Shown: positions 33,101 through 42,467, counted from the first letter of the stretch. The stretch: 53,881 bases of DNA from an uncultured Clostridia bacterium (GCA_947627665.1 CANQWX010000011.1:1-53881); one strand, 5' to 3'. Notes: generated from the sequence alone by a model not told the origin. Program-made: numbers and translations.

Positions 33101-35350
33101 GAGTTTTTCGGGCGTTTGGCTCTCATATCCCTCCACGACGTCCGTGCGCACGAAGTGATAGAGGGAGAAGCGGGAGCCGATCCCGATCGCCTCTACGGTG
33201 CAATAGCCGCTCGCAGCCTTTACGATGTCGCTGCCGTCCTCGGTGGGCACATAGACGTCCGTCCGTTTGCCGAGCAGCTCTTTCCCCGACATGACGTCCG
33301 TGTCATAGAGAATGAGGAAGGGGGGACGGAGGGTATTCCCGTCCATGAAGCGGAATTCGGTATAGGAGCCGTCGCCCAGCTGCCGCGGCACGGAGAAGCT
33401 CCCTTCCGCGCTGTCCAAAAGGAAGGAGAAGGAGCGCCCCTGTTCCGTGGTGATGTCCACCACGGAGCCAGCAACAAGGTCGGTGGAGAGGGTGTACATG
33501 CCCTTGTAGACGACGCCGTTTTCGGTATAGACGGCGCTGTCGGCAAAGATGCCGAAGCCGTCGAGCACGAGGGTATTGCCGTCGGCGTCCTCGTATTCGC
33601 CGCGGAAGGCGTTCGCCTCCACATAGCCGTCGAATTCGGGGTCCTCATCGATGGGAATGGTATAGATGTAGTTGAGCGCGATGCCGCCCGTGCTGCCCAA
33701 ATATCCGTTGGGGTCCTCAAAGAAGCAGACGATCTTATAAAGTTCCACGGTCCCCTTGAGATAGGTGCCTTCCACATAGTACCTGCCGTCGTAGGTGAGG
33801 TAGTTGGTCGCGTCGAGGAGGGCGGCGGTACTGTAACCGTCGAGGACGAGCACCATGGAGTTGGCGACGTAGCCCATGCCCGTCGAGGGGTCCACCATCA
33901 CGAAGTCGATATAGCCGCCCATCTCATCGCCGCCGACCGAGAACACGCGCTCGTAGCGGTATTGGTCCCCTTGGGCGGGCAGGAAGTGGAATTCGGTGCC
34001 GTCGCCCGTGAACAGGTAGTCGCCGCGCTCCTCGTCGAAGGCAACGGAGCCTGCATACACGCGGTTGCCGTTGCGGTAGGTCGCGTTGAGGAATTCGTCG
34101 ATCGTGAGCGTGCGGTTTTCGTTATAAAGCTCCTCTTCGGGGAAGGCGGGGTCGGGGGTGTTGGCGTAGAAGATATATTCGCCCGCGAGGTCCGTTCTGC
34201 GGTAACTGTACATGGTGCCGTACACCTTGCCCTCGAGGACGTCGCCCGACGGGGGCGTAAAGGAGAAGGAGTCGCCCGTGCGGACCCCCTCGAATTCCAT
34301 CTCGCCGCGGCGGAGGATCGCCTTGTCCTCGTCGCCGCGGGGGAAGAACACGAGGTCCTCGCCGCCGTAGCGGTCGGTAAAGCCTCTGTCCCAGATGGCG
34401 TAGAGCACCATGTCCCCCGTCACGATGAAGGGGGTACCGGGGAGGTATTCCGTTTCGCCGCCGCCAAAAAGCCCCCAGCCCGCAAAGCGGTAACCGTTCA
34501 GACGGAAGCTGTTTTCGGGCACGGTGACGGTGCTGCCGAAGAGGGCGCTTACCGTGGGGACTTCGCCCGTCGCAAGGGGCGCGTCGGGCTGGAAGATGAC
34601 GGTGCAGGCGCGGCGTTCATAGTAGAATTTCAGAATGTTGCGGCTCGCGTCCGCGTCGAGGCGGATGCTCTCTACGGGGTCGGCTCCCTCGGGGGAGGAA
34701 GTGGGCAAAAAGCCGTCCTGCGCGGGGGCGGCAGGGGACACGGTGGCGCCCACATAGTCCGCGCCGTAGAAGAACTCTCCGCCCGGGACATAGCTCGTTC
34801 CCGCGAGGTTGGCAAGATAGGTCTCCATGGTGTATTCCACCTTGTATCTTGCGGTGAGGGTGATGTTTTCGGCGGGCATCTTGGCGCCTCCGCCGATCTC
34901 CTCGTCCCCGAGGAACCACGCGCCGAAGATCAGCCCGCTCTTGGTGGGCGTAATGTCCTTGACGGCGTCGTAGAGGTTTGCGCCCGCGGCAAGGGTGAGC
35001 GGATCGGGCGCGCCTTCGGCAAACACGCCGTCCGCGGCGTCGAAGTTGACTTCATAGCCCTCCGCCCACACGGCGTAGTATACGGTATCCTTTTCGGGCG
35101 CGGTCACGGACCCCGTCAAAGGGGTGCCGCCCTGCTCGGTGCTCCAACCTACGAGCGCATAGCCCTTGCGGAGGGAGAGGGGAAGTTCCACCTCGGCGCC
35201 CGGCTCGGCGGAGATATTCTCCACAGGGGTGCCTTCGCCCGCGTCAAAGGAGAGGGTCACCTTCCCGAAACACGCGGTGGCAAACAGCCCGAAGGAGAGC
35301 GCCATCACAAGTGCGGTGAGTAGAATGAGCCATTTCAAAGATCGTTTCAT
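30179..35350 (-). CDS. Giant lipoprotein with InlB B-type repeats and LVLDGYG repeats
   Basis: Protein of 1723 residues. ATG at 35350 is preferred to the upstream in-frame ATG at 35365 because an AAGGAG lies between them, overlapping the stop of the upstream gene. The lipobox is ATAC (Cys27). Listeria-Bacteroides (InlB B-repeat, Flg_new) units occur near residues 34-100 and 250-330, ending in characteristic YYAVWAEG and LYAIWDRG. The rest is a long series of beta-rich units of 80-150 residues marked by LVLDGYG or LVLDGFG followed by a GTY strand. No catalytic motif and no sorting signal are seen. It is co-transcribed with the TlpA-like gene and is probably a surface-exposed stalk or adhesin. 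Confidence 0.85.
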   Translation of the reverse strand: MKRSLKWLILLTALVMALSFGLFATACFGKVTLSFDAGEGTPVENISAEPGAEVELPLSLRKGYALVGWSTEQGGTPLTGSVTAPEKDTVYYAVWAEGYEVNFDAADGVFAEGAPDPLTLAAGANLYDAVKDITPTKSGLIFGAWFLGDEEIGGGAKMPAENITLTARYKVEYTMETYLANLAGTSYVPGGEFFYGADYVGATVSPAAPAQDGFLPTSSPEGADPVESIRLDADASRNILKFYYERRACTVIFQPDAPLATGEVPTVSALFGSTVTVPENSFRLNGYRFAGWGLFGGGETEYLPGTPFIVTGDMVLYAIWDRGFTDRYGGEDLVFFPRGDEDKAILRRGEMEFEGVRTGDSFSFTPPSGDVLEGKVYGTMYSYRRTDLAGEYIFYANTPDPAFPEEELYNENRTLTIDEFLNATYRNGNRVYAGSVAFDEERGDYLFTGDGTEFHFLPAQGDQYRYERVFSVGGDEMGGYIDFVMVDPSTGMGYVANSMVLVLDGYSTAALLDATNYLTYDGRYYVEGTYLKGTVELYKIVCFFEDPNGYLGSTGGIALNYIYTIPIDEDPEFDGYVEANAFRGEYEDADGNTLVLDGFGIFADSAVYTENGVVYKGMYTLSTDLVAGSVVDITTEQGRSFSFLLDSAEGSFSVPRQLGDGSYTEFRFMDGNTLRPPFLILYDTDVMSGKELLGKRTDVYVPTEDGSDIVKAASGYCTVEAIGIGSRFSLYHFVRTDVVEGYESQTPEKLTFYDSMVTSTIDFMSYNIYCVLEQTTDGNLTSYWSKYSLDDGGQIWTCSSVTAGGLGSLYINSRGGVTEGQFEVGTNEHFDGILGTFLYATESGDLVELYFDLFASDDGTGRAVPRAGVESMLYVILPTGEGSGVGRQMIFLDGVSRMKYTEDNGANFREGTYLRVDETCFGEAVYAFQVNGKEEFRFTPYTLSVYGDTLLAALYDSDFEQVLGEPVGGLTFAGAGSLRIDGYHRATLSSESGETLRGTYVRDELMQTVIFTTDGGTEYVLELDLSKKSFVRLDWASGRRWTLCDSDLNPINNYYAEFVDGGAEKTVRIKNAAGTVYSEGRYVPLGTVSATGYEEYLLRGVTLGMNYPLGNYRVTFAMGGGSNGDQNACLVYDSKASGVFTDENWNVLVLDGYGSGAFYTEAFSGNGTYSVIDRKKHFISFEMEDNASAAAGQTFYLLVESNTFFMNDYEALSGVFFSDAMESIVFGSDGTAYLGASSGTYYVRNGKAYIYIGDTPTIVDAPDGDVYTYNGKTYRRWDGKEMVMTGTVRMLGENGEPTPGHPDLTATLSFTPNRTTNSKRPTLFTFEGHTGEDGKPAVYDGYAISLYAAGSDPMSGSAGRFSPTVTYGNSSYPIAFSYADGKYSFTVTAGYNKLEYLDHNARYEPDISVPRGGRLFKTSFGFGAIELEKTTLSGDFLYLYKAGDAVYGKPLHFDGVEEESVKTVGYVPKYGDRLEIEFEASDGNRYLLNYYEYYEGGLYFWCYGLFSYQDVEAEGYTVRAKTLLYTKMSIAPGYLDAQDGSGKAIGKISAVTLTETGAAAPIVAYDTGITPKGYNNGVWLVDRADVTEHGSTNTCTWGKGYLVTFSFAQDGKTVTAAKVESYEFVQVVNYMQNLINLFIDGEGNIVLAGLLVYNPDFGRYDFAGDPHDLQELGKGVFSFRATWDGTELLYTVTVSAADDVVFTDDDGKQVTKPGYTVTVTTVQ

Positions 35351-35361
35351 CGTGTTCTCCT

Positions 35362-36996
35362 TCATTCTGCAAGGTCATTTTTCCCCGGAAGGGCGTACTC
35401 GCGGGAGATCTTCGCAGCCGAGGACGGGTTTGTCCAATAGCTGTCGGAGAGATAGGGGGCGAGGATGGAGCGGAATTGCTGCGTGCTTGTCATGGGTTGA
35501 CGGTGGATCTCGCACACCACGCCCTCGGCGTCGATGATGATGGTGGCGGGGATATCGGTGATGCCGAACATGCTCTGCAAGCGGTTTTCGGTATCATACG
35601 CCATGGGGAAGCTGTAACCGTTGGTGTTGGCGAATTGCTTCACGCTCAGCCAGTTGTCCTGGCGGTCCTGATCGATGGCGAGCAGTTCGAAGTCGTCCGA
35701 AAGCTCGTTATAGACCGATTGCAGATAGCCGAATTCCGATTGGCAGGGGCCGCACCACGTCGCCCAAAAGTTGAGCACGACCATCTTTTTCTCTTTGAGA
35801 AGTCCCGAGAGGGAGTACCGTTCCCCGTTGGACGTCATGTTCTCGGTGAGCACGAAGTCGTAGAGCACTGAGCCGACCGAATAGCGGGTCCCTGCGGGCG
35901 GGGCGGTGGAGATGGGCGCCGCCGTGAGATAGAGATCGCAGTAGGGGTTGCCCGGTTCCATCGTAACGGGCTGCGCGGAATAGCCCGCGGGCAGGTTGGA
36001 GACCGTTACGGTGTACGCCTTGGGCGGCAGCGAATAGGTAAATACGCCGTTGATGAGGGTGGAGGGAGTGCTGCGTATGACCTCCTCTGTGCCGTCGGAC
36101 ACGGTGATGACCACGGTGGGGTCTTGCAGCAGCTTCCCGTTGTTGCGCAAGAGGCGGAAGGAATATTCCACGGGGACGTTTTCGTCGAGCATGGGAATGG
36201 CGGTCTCGTTTACATGCGCCCCGCACCGCACGCAGTGCTGCGATTTTGAACCTGCGCTCTCAAAGGTGGGGTAGATGTCTATGGTGAATTCCTCGGGAAG
36301 CGCATGCTCAAGGGGGGGCAGTGTGCGGGTATCGGTGACAGAGCAGCCCTCCCGCTCGCAGCGGCGGTTGCGCTTGCCGGGGGTGGTGCAGGTAGGCTCC
36401 ACGTCGCCGCTTCCGAGCACCCAGCGGTGCCCGAGCGCGGGGATCTCCTCGTCGGGGAGAGGCTGTTTGCACACCGAGCAGATATAGGAGATAGAGCCTG
36501 CCACTTCGCATTTCGCCTCCGTGCGGGCGGTCTCCTGCGGGGTATGCGCGCCGAAGCCGAGGCTCACCGTCTGCGTGGCGGGGCAGTCCTTGCAGGTGTA
36601 GAGCATGCGGCCCTCGACCTGGCAGGTGGGGTGGACAAGCTCCACGCCCTCGTCCCAATTGTGGGGGGTAGTGCCGACGTCCGTCTTGACGACCGTCTTG
36701 CAGCGGCGGCAGGTCTGCGTGCGCTCGCCCGTCTGCGTGCAGGAAGCCGCCTCGGTCACTCTTCCGCCGTCGAAATCGTGCCCGAGCGCGGGGATATCCT
36801 CCTCGTCCTGTTCGTTGCAGAGCAGGCAGGTGTGGACGCGGCTGCCGTTCTCGGTACAGCTGGCGGGGCGGAGCACCGTCCAAGCGCCGTAGAGATGCTC
36901 GTGCTCGCCCACGTTTTTGCCGCATGCGCCGAGCGCGCCCGCGGCGATCCCGAGCACGGCGGGGAGAAGCAAAAGTTTATATAAGATTTTTTTCAT
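35362..36996 (-). CDS. Lipoprotein thioredoxin (TlpA/ResA-like) with N-terminal Cys/His repeats
   Basis: Protein of 544 residues; ATG at 36996 follows AAGAGGTG. The lipobox is LGAC (Cys25). Residues 28-290 hold about six repeats of a C-CxxC-H pattern (for example CTENGSRVHTCLLC, ending in ALGH), the same style as in the 1888-residue lipoprotein. A beta-sandwich domain (about 295-385, VEYSFRLLRNNGK) follows. From residue 390 there is a TlpA/ResA-type thioredoxin with WATWCGPC near residue 417 and the cis-proline strand ITDIPATIIID. It should be an extracytoplasmic thiol-disulfide protein. It is the first gene of the operon with the InlB-repeat lipoprotein, and its 3' end overlaps that gene's ribosome site. 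Confidence 0.9.
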   Translation of the reverse strand: MKKILYKLLLLPAVLGIAAGALGACGKNVGEHEHLYGAWTVLRPASCTENGSRVHTCLLCNEQDEEDIPALGHDFDGGRVTEAASCTQTGERTQTCRRCKTVVKTDVGTTPHNWDEGVELVHPTCQVEGRMLYTCKDCPATQTVSLGFGAHTPQETARTEAKCEVAGSISYICSVCKQPLPDEEIPALGHRWVLGSGDVEPTCTTPGKRNRRCEREGCSVTDTRTLPPLEHALPEEFTIDIYPTFESAGSKSQHCVRCGAHVNETAIPMLDENVPVEYSFRLLRNNGKLLQDPTVVITVSDGTEEVIRSTPSTLINGVFTYSLPPKAYTVTVSNLPAGYSAQPVTMEPGNPYCDLYLTAAPISTAPPAGTRYSVGSVLYDFVLTENMTSNGERYSLSGLLKEKKMVVLNFWATWCGPCQSEFGYLQSVYNELSDDFELLAIDQDRQDNWLSVKQFANTNGYSFPMAYDTENRLQSMFGITDIPATIIIDAEGVVCEIHRQPMTSTQQFRSILAPYLSDSYWTNPSSAAKISREYALPGKNDLAE

Positions 36997-37066
36997 AGAC
37001 ACCTCTTGGGTCCGCCCGATCGCGCGGAGCGGAAAATTGTTGTGATAAATGGTACAGGTACTAATT

Positions 37067-37095
37067 ATTATAACAAAATCCCGCCGTTCTGTCAA
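37067..37095 (-). promoter_or_regulatory. Promoter of the TlpA-like/InlB-repeat operon
   Basis: Minus strand: TTGACA (37095-37090), 17-base spacer, TATAAT (37072-37067), a full consensus promoter. Confidence 0.9.
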
Positions 37096-37183
37096 TGAAA
37101 GTGAGATACACAAACGCATTTCACTTATTTTTCAAATTTTTCCTCGGCGTGCGGCGCGTTTGCGGGGAAGCCCCCGAAAAACA

Positions 37184-37209
37184 AAAAGGGGCGGTTTCCC
37201 GCCCCTTTT
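37184..37209 (-). terminator. Terminator of the 1636-residue lipoprotein gene
   Basis: GGGGCGG pairs with CCGCCCC (flanked by AAAA/TTTT); on the minus strand a TTTTTGTTTTT tail follows. Confidence 0.85.
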
Positions 37210-37233
37210 CGCCGAATTGTATTTTGGGTTTTT

Positions 37234-40200
37234 TTAACTTACCACTTCTTCGATCTTGAATTTCACGACGCCCGTCGCGTTGGCCCAGATGCGGAAGGTG
37301 AGCTTTGTGCCCGCCGTCACGGTGAAGGTGTCGGGTGCTTTGGAGGAAGAAAGGCTGTTTTTGCCTGTTCCCGCAAAAGTCGTACCCGTCGGCAGATAGA
37401 AATCGATCGAAACGCCTTCGATGAAAGTCACCTTATAGGTGGTATCTTTCGTCACAGTGTACTCGAAAAACACATACTTGTTCTGCGAAACATAAAGTTC
37501 ATACTCGCCCGCAAGGTCATCGGGTTTGTAAGGATCCGTCTGCGTGCCGCTGCCGCCGAAGGGAACATCGGGCGTTTCGGTCCCTTCGAAAGTAAGCTCC
37601 AGATAGCCCTTGCCCACGTTCTTTTGAAGGAACACGAAGAAGTCCACGGGGGTATTCTTCTTGACGACCACGGTGAGGCTGCCCGTTGCGTTGAGGTTCT
37701 GGTTGGTGCCGACCAGCGCGCCGCCGATCGTGCAGTTCTTGCTCGCCTTGATCGTGATCGCATAGTTCTTATCCAGGACAAAGCGGAAGTAGCGCGCGGC
37801 GTTCGCGTCGATCCCCACATAGCGGAACACGGAGTCGAGCGTGCGGAGCACTTCGGGGGACTCCAGGGTGCCTGCGCCTTCCACATCGCCGAGGTCGAGG
37901 GCAATCGTCAGCGTCACGGGCGCGCCGCCCGCAAGCATTGCGGTGTAAGTCTTGCCCTTTTCGAGCGTGGCCTTCGCAGTAAGCCCGCCCACATCGCCGA
38001 GCGAGAGTTTGCCGTCCTCGCCGTCCATGAGCATGAACATCGCGCCCGCTTCCGAAATGGTGAAGGTGTAGGTCCCGCTGTAAGTGCATGCAAAGACATA
38101 GCAGATGCCGCTGCCGTACTGCTCCATCACCTCCTCGGAGAGGTCGAACTCGTTTGCGCCGAGGGAGAGGGAGAGGGGATATTCGGCGGAGCTGCCGTAC
38201 ACCACGTCGCTGACAAGCTTCACCTCGCAAGCCGCGTTGGTGAAGGAATAGCTCTTGTCGTCCACTTTGGCGGTATATTCGCCGAGTTCGGTGACGAGGA
38301 AGGTCGCCACGCCGCTCGCGTTGGTGTTTTCCGTCTTAACGGTCTGCGTTCCCTTCATAAAGGTGACCGCAACGCCGCTCTTTCCCTTTTCGTTGAGGAG
38401 ATTGCCGTATACGTCCTTATCGGTGCTCTTCACGGTCACGGTGTAGTTGAGCGAGATCGTAAAGGAAGCGTCTACGGTGCCGCCCATACTTAGAATGCGC
38501 AGCGTCACCACGCCCGAAAGGTTTTTCACTTCCTTCTTGGAACTCGTGGAAGATACCACCCATGACGTGTTGTTGATATAGACCGCGAAGCCGGATGTCT
38601 TTGCCGTAAAGGTCAGCGTTGCGGGGAAGGGAAGCTCGAATACATAGTACTTCTGCGTCGACGTCATGCCCGGCATGCTTTGATCGCCGAGGAAGTTCTC
38701 GAGGATAAACGGCTTTGATTGCGAACCGTCCGCCTCGGGGACTTCGGTGCCGATATTCGTGAGTTCGAAGTCGGTACCGTCGCGCAGATCCCGCAGCAAA
38801 TGGCCCTCCGAGCTGACGACCAACACATAGAGCAGGTCGTCCACGAAGAGGGGATAGCCGGTTTCGCCGTTGCTGCTGACGGAAGGTTCCGCAACCGCTA
38901 CGACCTTATGGCTGCCCCATTCGATCTTGTCCTTGGTGATCACAATATAGCCGAGGATATCGCTTGAGCGGTAAACGCCCACAATTTTGGAAAGATCGAC
39001 TTTTGGAAGCGGGTCTTTTGCGAAGTGGATCGAGGTTTCTCCGATGAGCGAAAGCGCTCCGGGCAGGAAAGCGGTCAGCTCATACTCTGCTTCGTGGAAG
39101 GCGAGATAGTAGACGGTATCGCCGCCCTTCTTTTCCGACCTGAGGGTCGCGGTTACGGGAGAGTCGTTCTCTTTCAGCGTGACCGTGGTTGCGGTCGTTT
39201 CGAGGGTGTATTTGCCGTCTGCGCTCTTCCACTTGCCGATGTATTCCGCGGGGAGAGTGATGGTGCCCTCTTCGACGTTGTCAAACCAAACGTTTGCCTG
39301 GCGGAACAGGATGGAGTCGTTCGTGAAGAGGATAAGATCGGGTTTGCCGTCCACATAGGCGGCGATCGCCTTGTCGTAGCCGGGGTAATCGCTGCCGCTC
39401 ATATCGCTGACGAGCACAATGGTGTGGTTCGCCCACGAAATGCCGTTTGCGGAAACGACGATATGGTCGGGAAGTTTCCCTTCGCGGTCGACATATTCGC
39501 CGCAGAGGCTTTCCTCAAAGGTGAATGCGGGAAGCGGGTTGGGCGCAAAGTAGAGCGCCGTGGCCGAATTGAGATAGAGCTGGAGCATCTTATCGCCCGC
39601 GCTGTTCCACTGGAGAGTATACGTCTTGCCCTCGAAGGTGACGAAGTACGAAGTCTTGCCCGCCATCGTCGTAGACGCCTTGGAAGTCACGACCGTTTCC
39701 ACGGCGGCGCCGCTCTTTTTGAGGGTGAGCTTGCCGCCCGTGATGCTGAGGGAGTAGTCGCTGTTCACACCCTGCCAGTTGCCGTTGAATTCTTCGGGGA
39801 GAGTGACGGCGGGCGCCTCCGCTTTGAACTCGACTTTGAGGGTGACTTCGCTTCCCGCGTCGGGGCCGAATCCCATCAGATTGAAGGTATAATCGACGTT
39901 TGCAAAGAGTTCGTAATCCTTGGTCGCGCCGACTTTATTGCCTTGGAAGGAGGCGAGGGTCTGTCCGTTGCTTCCCTGGAAGTCTTTGATGAGGAGCGCC
40001 GTCTTTGCGGTAAAGGTATAGGTGCCGTCCTCGGTCACACGGAACGTGTAATAATACCCGTTTGCGGTGACTTGAAGGGTGTTTTCCGCCAGGATGTCGG
40101 CGATCTGGAAAGGTTTGCTCTTAGAACCGTCGTCGGGTGCGTCGGGACCGCCCGTTGAGGGGGTGCCGCCCTCGGTGATCTTGAACTTCATGATTTTGAC

Positions 40201-42144
40201 GTGCACTTCCATATCGCTGTCTTCGCCGCTCACGCCGAAGAGATAGGTCGTGCCCGCAGTGAGGGAGATGACCGCCGAATTTTCGGTTTTGGTCAAAGAA
40301 TAGTGCTTGCCCGCGTCGGGTTTGCCGCCGTTGTAATTTCTCAGCCAGAAGTCGATCGAGAGCGTGTCCTCCTCTTCCGAAATGAGGGTCACGGTATAGT
40401 TTTTGGTTTCGGTCGCCTCATATTTGAAGTAGACGCGGTTGGCGCCGTGCGCTTCATAGTCGTCCACGAGGGTGGTCACGATGAAGGGATCGTCCTTTTC
40501 ATAGCCCGCCGCGGTTTGGAACACGCCGCTGCCTTCCCACTTGGGGAAATAGCCCGTGTAGTCGCCGATCGTGAAGGGAACGGTCACGTCCGAAGAGCCA
40601 TCGTCGTCATAGGGGGTAAGCTCGAAAAGATAAGTCTTGTTTGCCTCCGTTTGGAAGAGGGATTGCTTGGAGGAAGCGTCGCCGCCGCCCACATAGTGTA
40701 GGGATCGCTCGGAGGAAGCGTCGCTGTCCACAGCGTTTTTGTCCCAGACCGTAAGGTAGAAGTTTTGGCTGGAAGAATAGATCGCGTACTTTTCCGCCGC
40801 CGTTTCGGTATATTGGAAATAGACGGGGACGTACTTGCCGTTTTCAAACTTGACGGGGACGCGGTAGGTGCCCTTGAGCGACGTGCTGATATAGGGCGCT
40901 TCTTTGGTGCCGCTGCCCGTCGTCCACGGGATGTCGGGGGTATCGCCGCCGCCCGTTGAGGTATTGCCCTTGGTGACGGTCACCTTATAGCCGAAGCTGC
41001 CACCCTCCGCGGCGCCTATCGAGGAGCACGCGAAGGTATAGACGACGTCCGCTTCGAGCTGCGCCGTGATGTGGCGGGTGGGACCCGTCCAAGCCGTGCC
41101 GAGGACATCGCCCGACACGTTCACGCTGTCTTGGTCCGCGTCAAAGGAGTAAAGCCCGCTCTCCGCCACGAGGAGCGTGTAATATACGAACTCGTCGCCG
41201 AGTTCCTCCAAGATCTCCTGCGTGAGCGGGACTTCGTTTTCGCCCACTTTCCACGCAAGGGGAGCCGCCTTGGAGCCGAGCTTTGTGTGGAGTTCCAGCA
41301 TTGCCGTGGGGCCGCCGATGGCGAGCGTGCCGCTCTCCACGCCGTTCACGGACACGAGGTAAGAGCCGGGCGTGACCGCGTCGAAGTGCGCCACGCCGTT
41401 TTCATCCGTGGTCGCCGTTGCCTGCGGAGCCTGGTCTTCCTCGGAGGCGTAAAGCGCCAGCGTGACGTATTTGAGCGCCGTTTCGGGCTGTTCGTTGCCG
41501 AACACGTCCTCTCCCGCCGCCGTCTTTACGGTGACGTCCGCCGCGATCGCCGTGACGTTCTTCGTCAGTGCGACGGTCGTTTCCGTCACGGTGGAGGAGA
41601 GCGCCTTGGATTCGAAGGTGTAGCCGGCGGGAACGCCCGTCAAAACGACCGTGTAGGCGCCCGGCGCGAGGTCAAAGACCGCCTTGCCGTTGTCGAGCTT
41701 CTTTTCTGCCACGCTCTCGCTGCCCTTCTGCAACTTGACCGTGACCGAATTCAGCACTTCGGCGTCGTCGCAGGTGACAGTCACTGTGTAGGTCACCGTT
41801 TCGGACGCCGCTTTCACGAGCGCGACGGTCGCGGAGGGCGCGCTCTCCGTGAGGGTCTTTTCCTGATAGGAATACCCCGTGGGTACGTTCGTAAGGTTCA
41901 CCGTATAGGTGCCCGCCTCAAGCTCGAAGCTCGCCGTGCCGTTCACGGGCGTCTTTTCCTCGGAGGAACCCTTCTCGCCCTTCAGCTGCACTTTGATGCC
42001 GCCGAGCACTTCGGCGTCGTCGCAGGTGACGGTGACGGAATAGTTCACGAGTTTGTCCGAATCGCACGCGGCGATGCCGAGCGAAAGCCCGAGCGTCATC
42101 GCGGCGATCAATACGGTAAGTAGGAGTGTTTTCAGATGTTTCAT
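37234..42144 (-). CDS. Giant lipoprotein with prealbumin-like and PPC-like beta domains
   Basis: Protein of 1636 residues; ATG at 42144 follows GGGAGG, so the earlier in-frame ATG at 42159 is rejected. The lipobox is IAAC (Cys27). Residues 35-270 carry two or three Cna-B/carboxypeptidase-regulatory-type beta domains (VTVTCDDAEVLGGIKV, then GTYTVNLTNVPTGYSYQ, and the second copy VTVTCDDAEVLNSVTVKL). The remainder alternates between units starting GSGT...P (pre-peptidase C-terminal-like sandwiches, FFEYTVTKDTTYKVTF) and units of the type LPEEFNGNWQG...YSLSITGGKLTLK. No enzyme motif. Probably a surface stalk that binds glycan or protein; the domain calls are approximate. Confidence 0.8.
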   Translation of the reverse strand: MKHLKTLLLTVLIAAMTLGLSLGIAACDSDKLVNYSVTVTCDDAEVLGGIKVQLKGEKGSSEEKTPVNGTASFELEAGTYTVNLTNVPTGYSYQEKTLTESAPSATVALVKAASETVTYTVTVTCDDAEVLNSVTVKLQKGSESVAEKKLDNGKAVFDLAPGAYTVVLTGVPAGYTFESKALSSTVTETTVALTKNVTAIAADVTVKTAAGEDVFGNEQPETALKYVTLALYASEEDQAPQATATTDENGVAHFDAVTPGSYLVSVNGVESGTLAIGGPTAMLELHTKLGSKAAPLAWKVGENEVPLTQEILEELGDEFVYYTLLVAESGLYSFDADQDSVNVSGDVLGTAWTGPTRHITAQLEADVVYTFACSSIGAAEGGSFGYKVTVTKGNTSTGGGDTPDIPWTTGSGTKEAPYISTSLKGTYRVPVKFENGKYVPVYFQYTETAAEKYAIYSSSQNFYLTVWDKNAVDSDASSERSLHYVGGGDASSKQSLFQTEANKTYLFELTPYDDDGSSDVTVPFTIGDYTGYFPKWEGSGVFQTAAGYEKDDPFIVTTLVDDYEAHGANRVYFKYEATETKNYTVTLISEEEDTLSIDFWLRNYNGGKPDAGKHYSLTKTENSAVISLTAGTTYLFGVSGEDSDMEVHVKIMKFKITEGGTPSTGGPDAPDDGSKSKPFQIADILAENTLQVTANGYYYTFRVTEDGTYTFTAKTALLIKDFQGSNGQTLASFQGNKVGATKDYELFANVDYTFNLMGFGPDAGSEVTLKVEFKAEAPAVTLPEEFNGNWQGVNSDYSLSITGGKLTLKKSGAAVETVVTSKASTTMAGKTSYFVTFEGKTYTLQWNSAGDKMLQLYLNSATALYFAPNPLPAFTFEESLCGEYVDREGKLPDHIVVSANGISWANHTIVLVSDMSGSDYPGYDKAIAAYVDGKPDLILFTNDSILFRQANVWFDNVEEGTITLPAEYIGKWKSADGKYTLETTATTVTLKENDSPVTATLRSEKKGGDTVYYLAFHEAEYELTAFLPGALSLIGETSIHFAKDPLPKVDLSKIVGVYRSSDILGYIVITKDKIEWGSHKVVAVAEPSVSSNGETGYPLFVDDLLYVLVVSSEGHLLRDLRDGTDFELTNIGTEVPEADGSQSKPFILENFLGDQSMPGMTSTQKYYVFELPFPATLTFTAKTSGFAVYINNTSWVVSSTSSKKEVKNLSGVVTLRILSMGGTVDASFTISLNYTVTVKSTDKDVYGNLLNEKGKSGVAVTFMKGTQTVKTENTNASGVATFLVTELGEYTAKVDDKSYSFTNAACEVKLVSDVVYGSSAEYPLSLSLGANEFDLSEEVMEQYGSGICYVFACTYSGTYTFTISEAGAMFMLMDGEDGKLSLGDVGGLTAKATLEKGKTYTAMLAGGAPVTLTIALDLGDVEGAGTLESPEVLRTLDSVFRYVGIDANAARYFRFVLDKNYAITIKASKNCTIGGALVGTNQNLNATGSLTVVVKKNTPVDFFVFLQKNVGKGYLELTFEGTETPDVPFGGSGTQTDPYKPDDLAGEYELYVSQNKYVFFEYTVTKDTTYKVTFIEGVSIDFYLPTGTTFAGTGKNSLSSSKAPDTFTVTAGTKLTFRIWANATGVVKFKIEEVVS

Positions 42145-42246
42145 AATAGATCCTCCCAAAAAGGTTTTCGGTTTTCACGGCGGGGCGGCTTTCCGCACCC
42201 GCGCACGCACGACAATTTCGGAATTCCCCGAAAAGTGTGTATATAT

Positions 42247-42275
42247 AAATTATCATATAAAATATAAAATGGCAA
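42247..42275 (-). promoter_or_regulatory. Promoter of the 1636-residue lipoprotein gene
   Basis: Minus strand: TTGCCA (42275-42270), 17-base spacer, TAATTT (42252-42247), in a very AT-rich stretch. 42276-42467 is AT-rich with a GCATAA/TTATGC hairpin near 42415 and no gene. Confidence 0.55.
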
Positions 42276-42467
42276 CTAAAAACGGGTGAAAATGATAAAT
42301 TGGCAAAAAATCACAAAAATGAGCCTATTTTTAGGGGAAAATCCCGCCAAAATGTGCGAAAAATAGAAAATTTCCCACAAAACCGCTCAAAAAATCGAAC
42401 TGTGGCATAAGTAATATTTATGCAAAATCAATGGGATATAATCAAAACAAATGAATATTATGTGCGG

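Noticed and set aside
30182..35323. A 1713-codon open frame on the plus strand opposite the InlB-repeat lipoprotein gene
   Set aside because: It mirrors the codon periodicity of the GC-rich gene beneath it, has no ribosome site, signal peptide or domain, and its composition (Val, His, Ala, Arg rich) is typical of antisense shadows.
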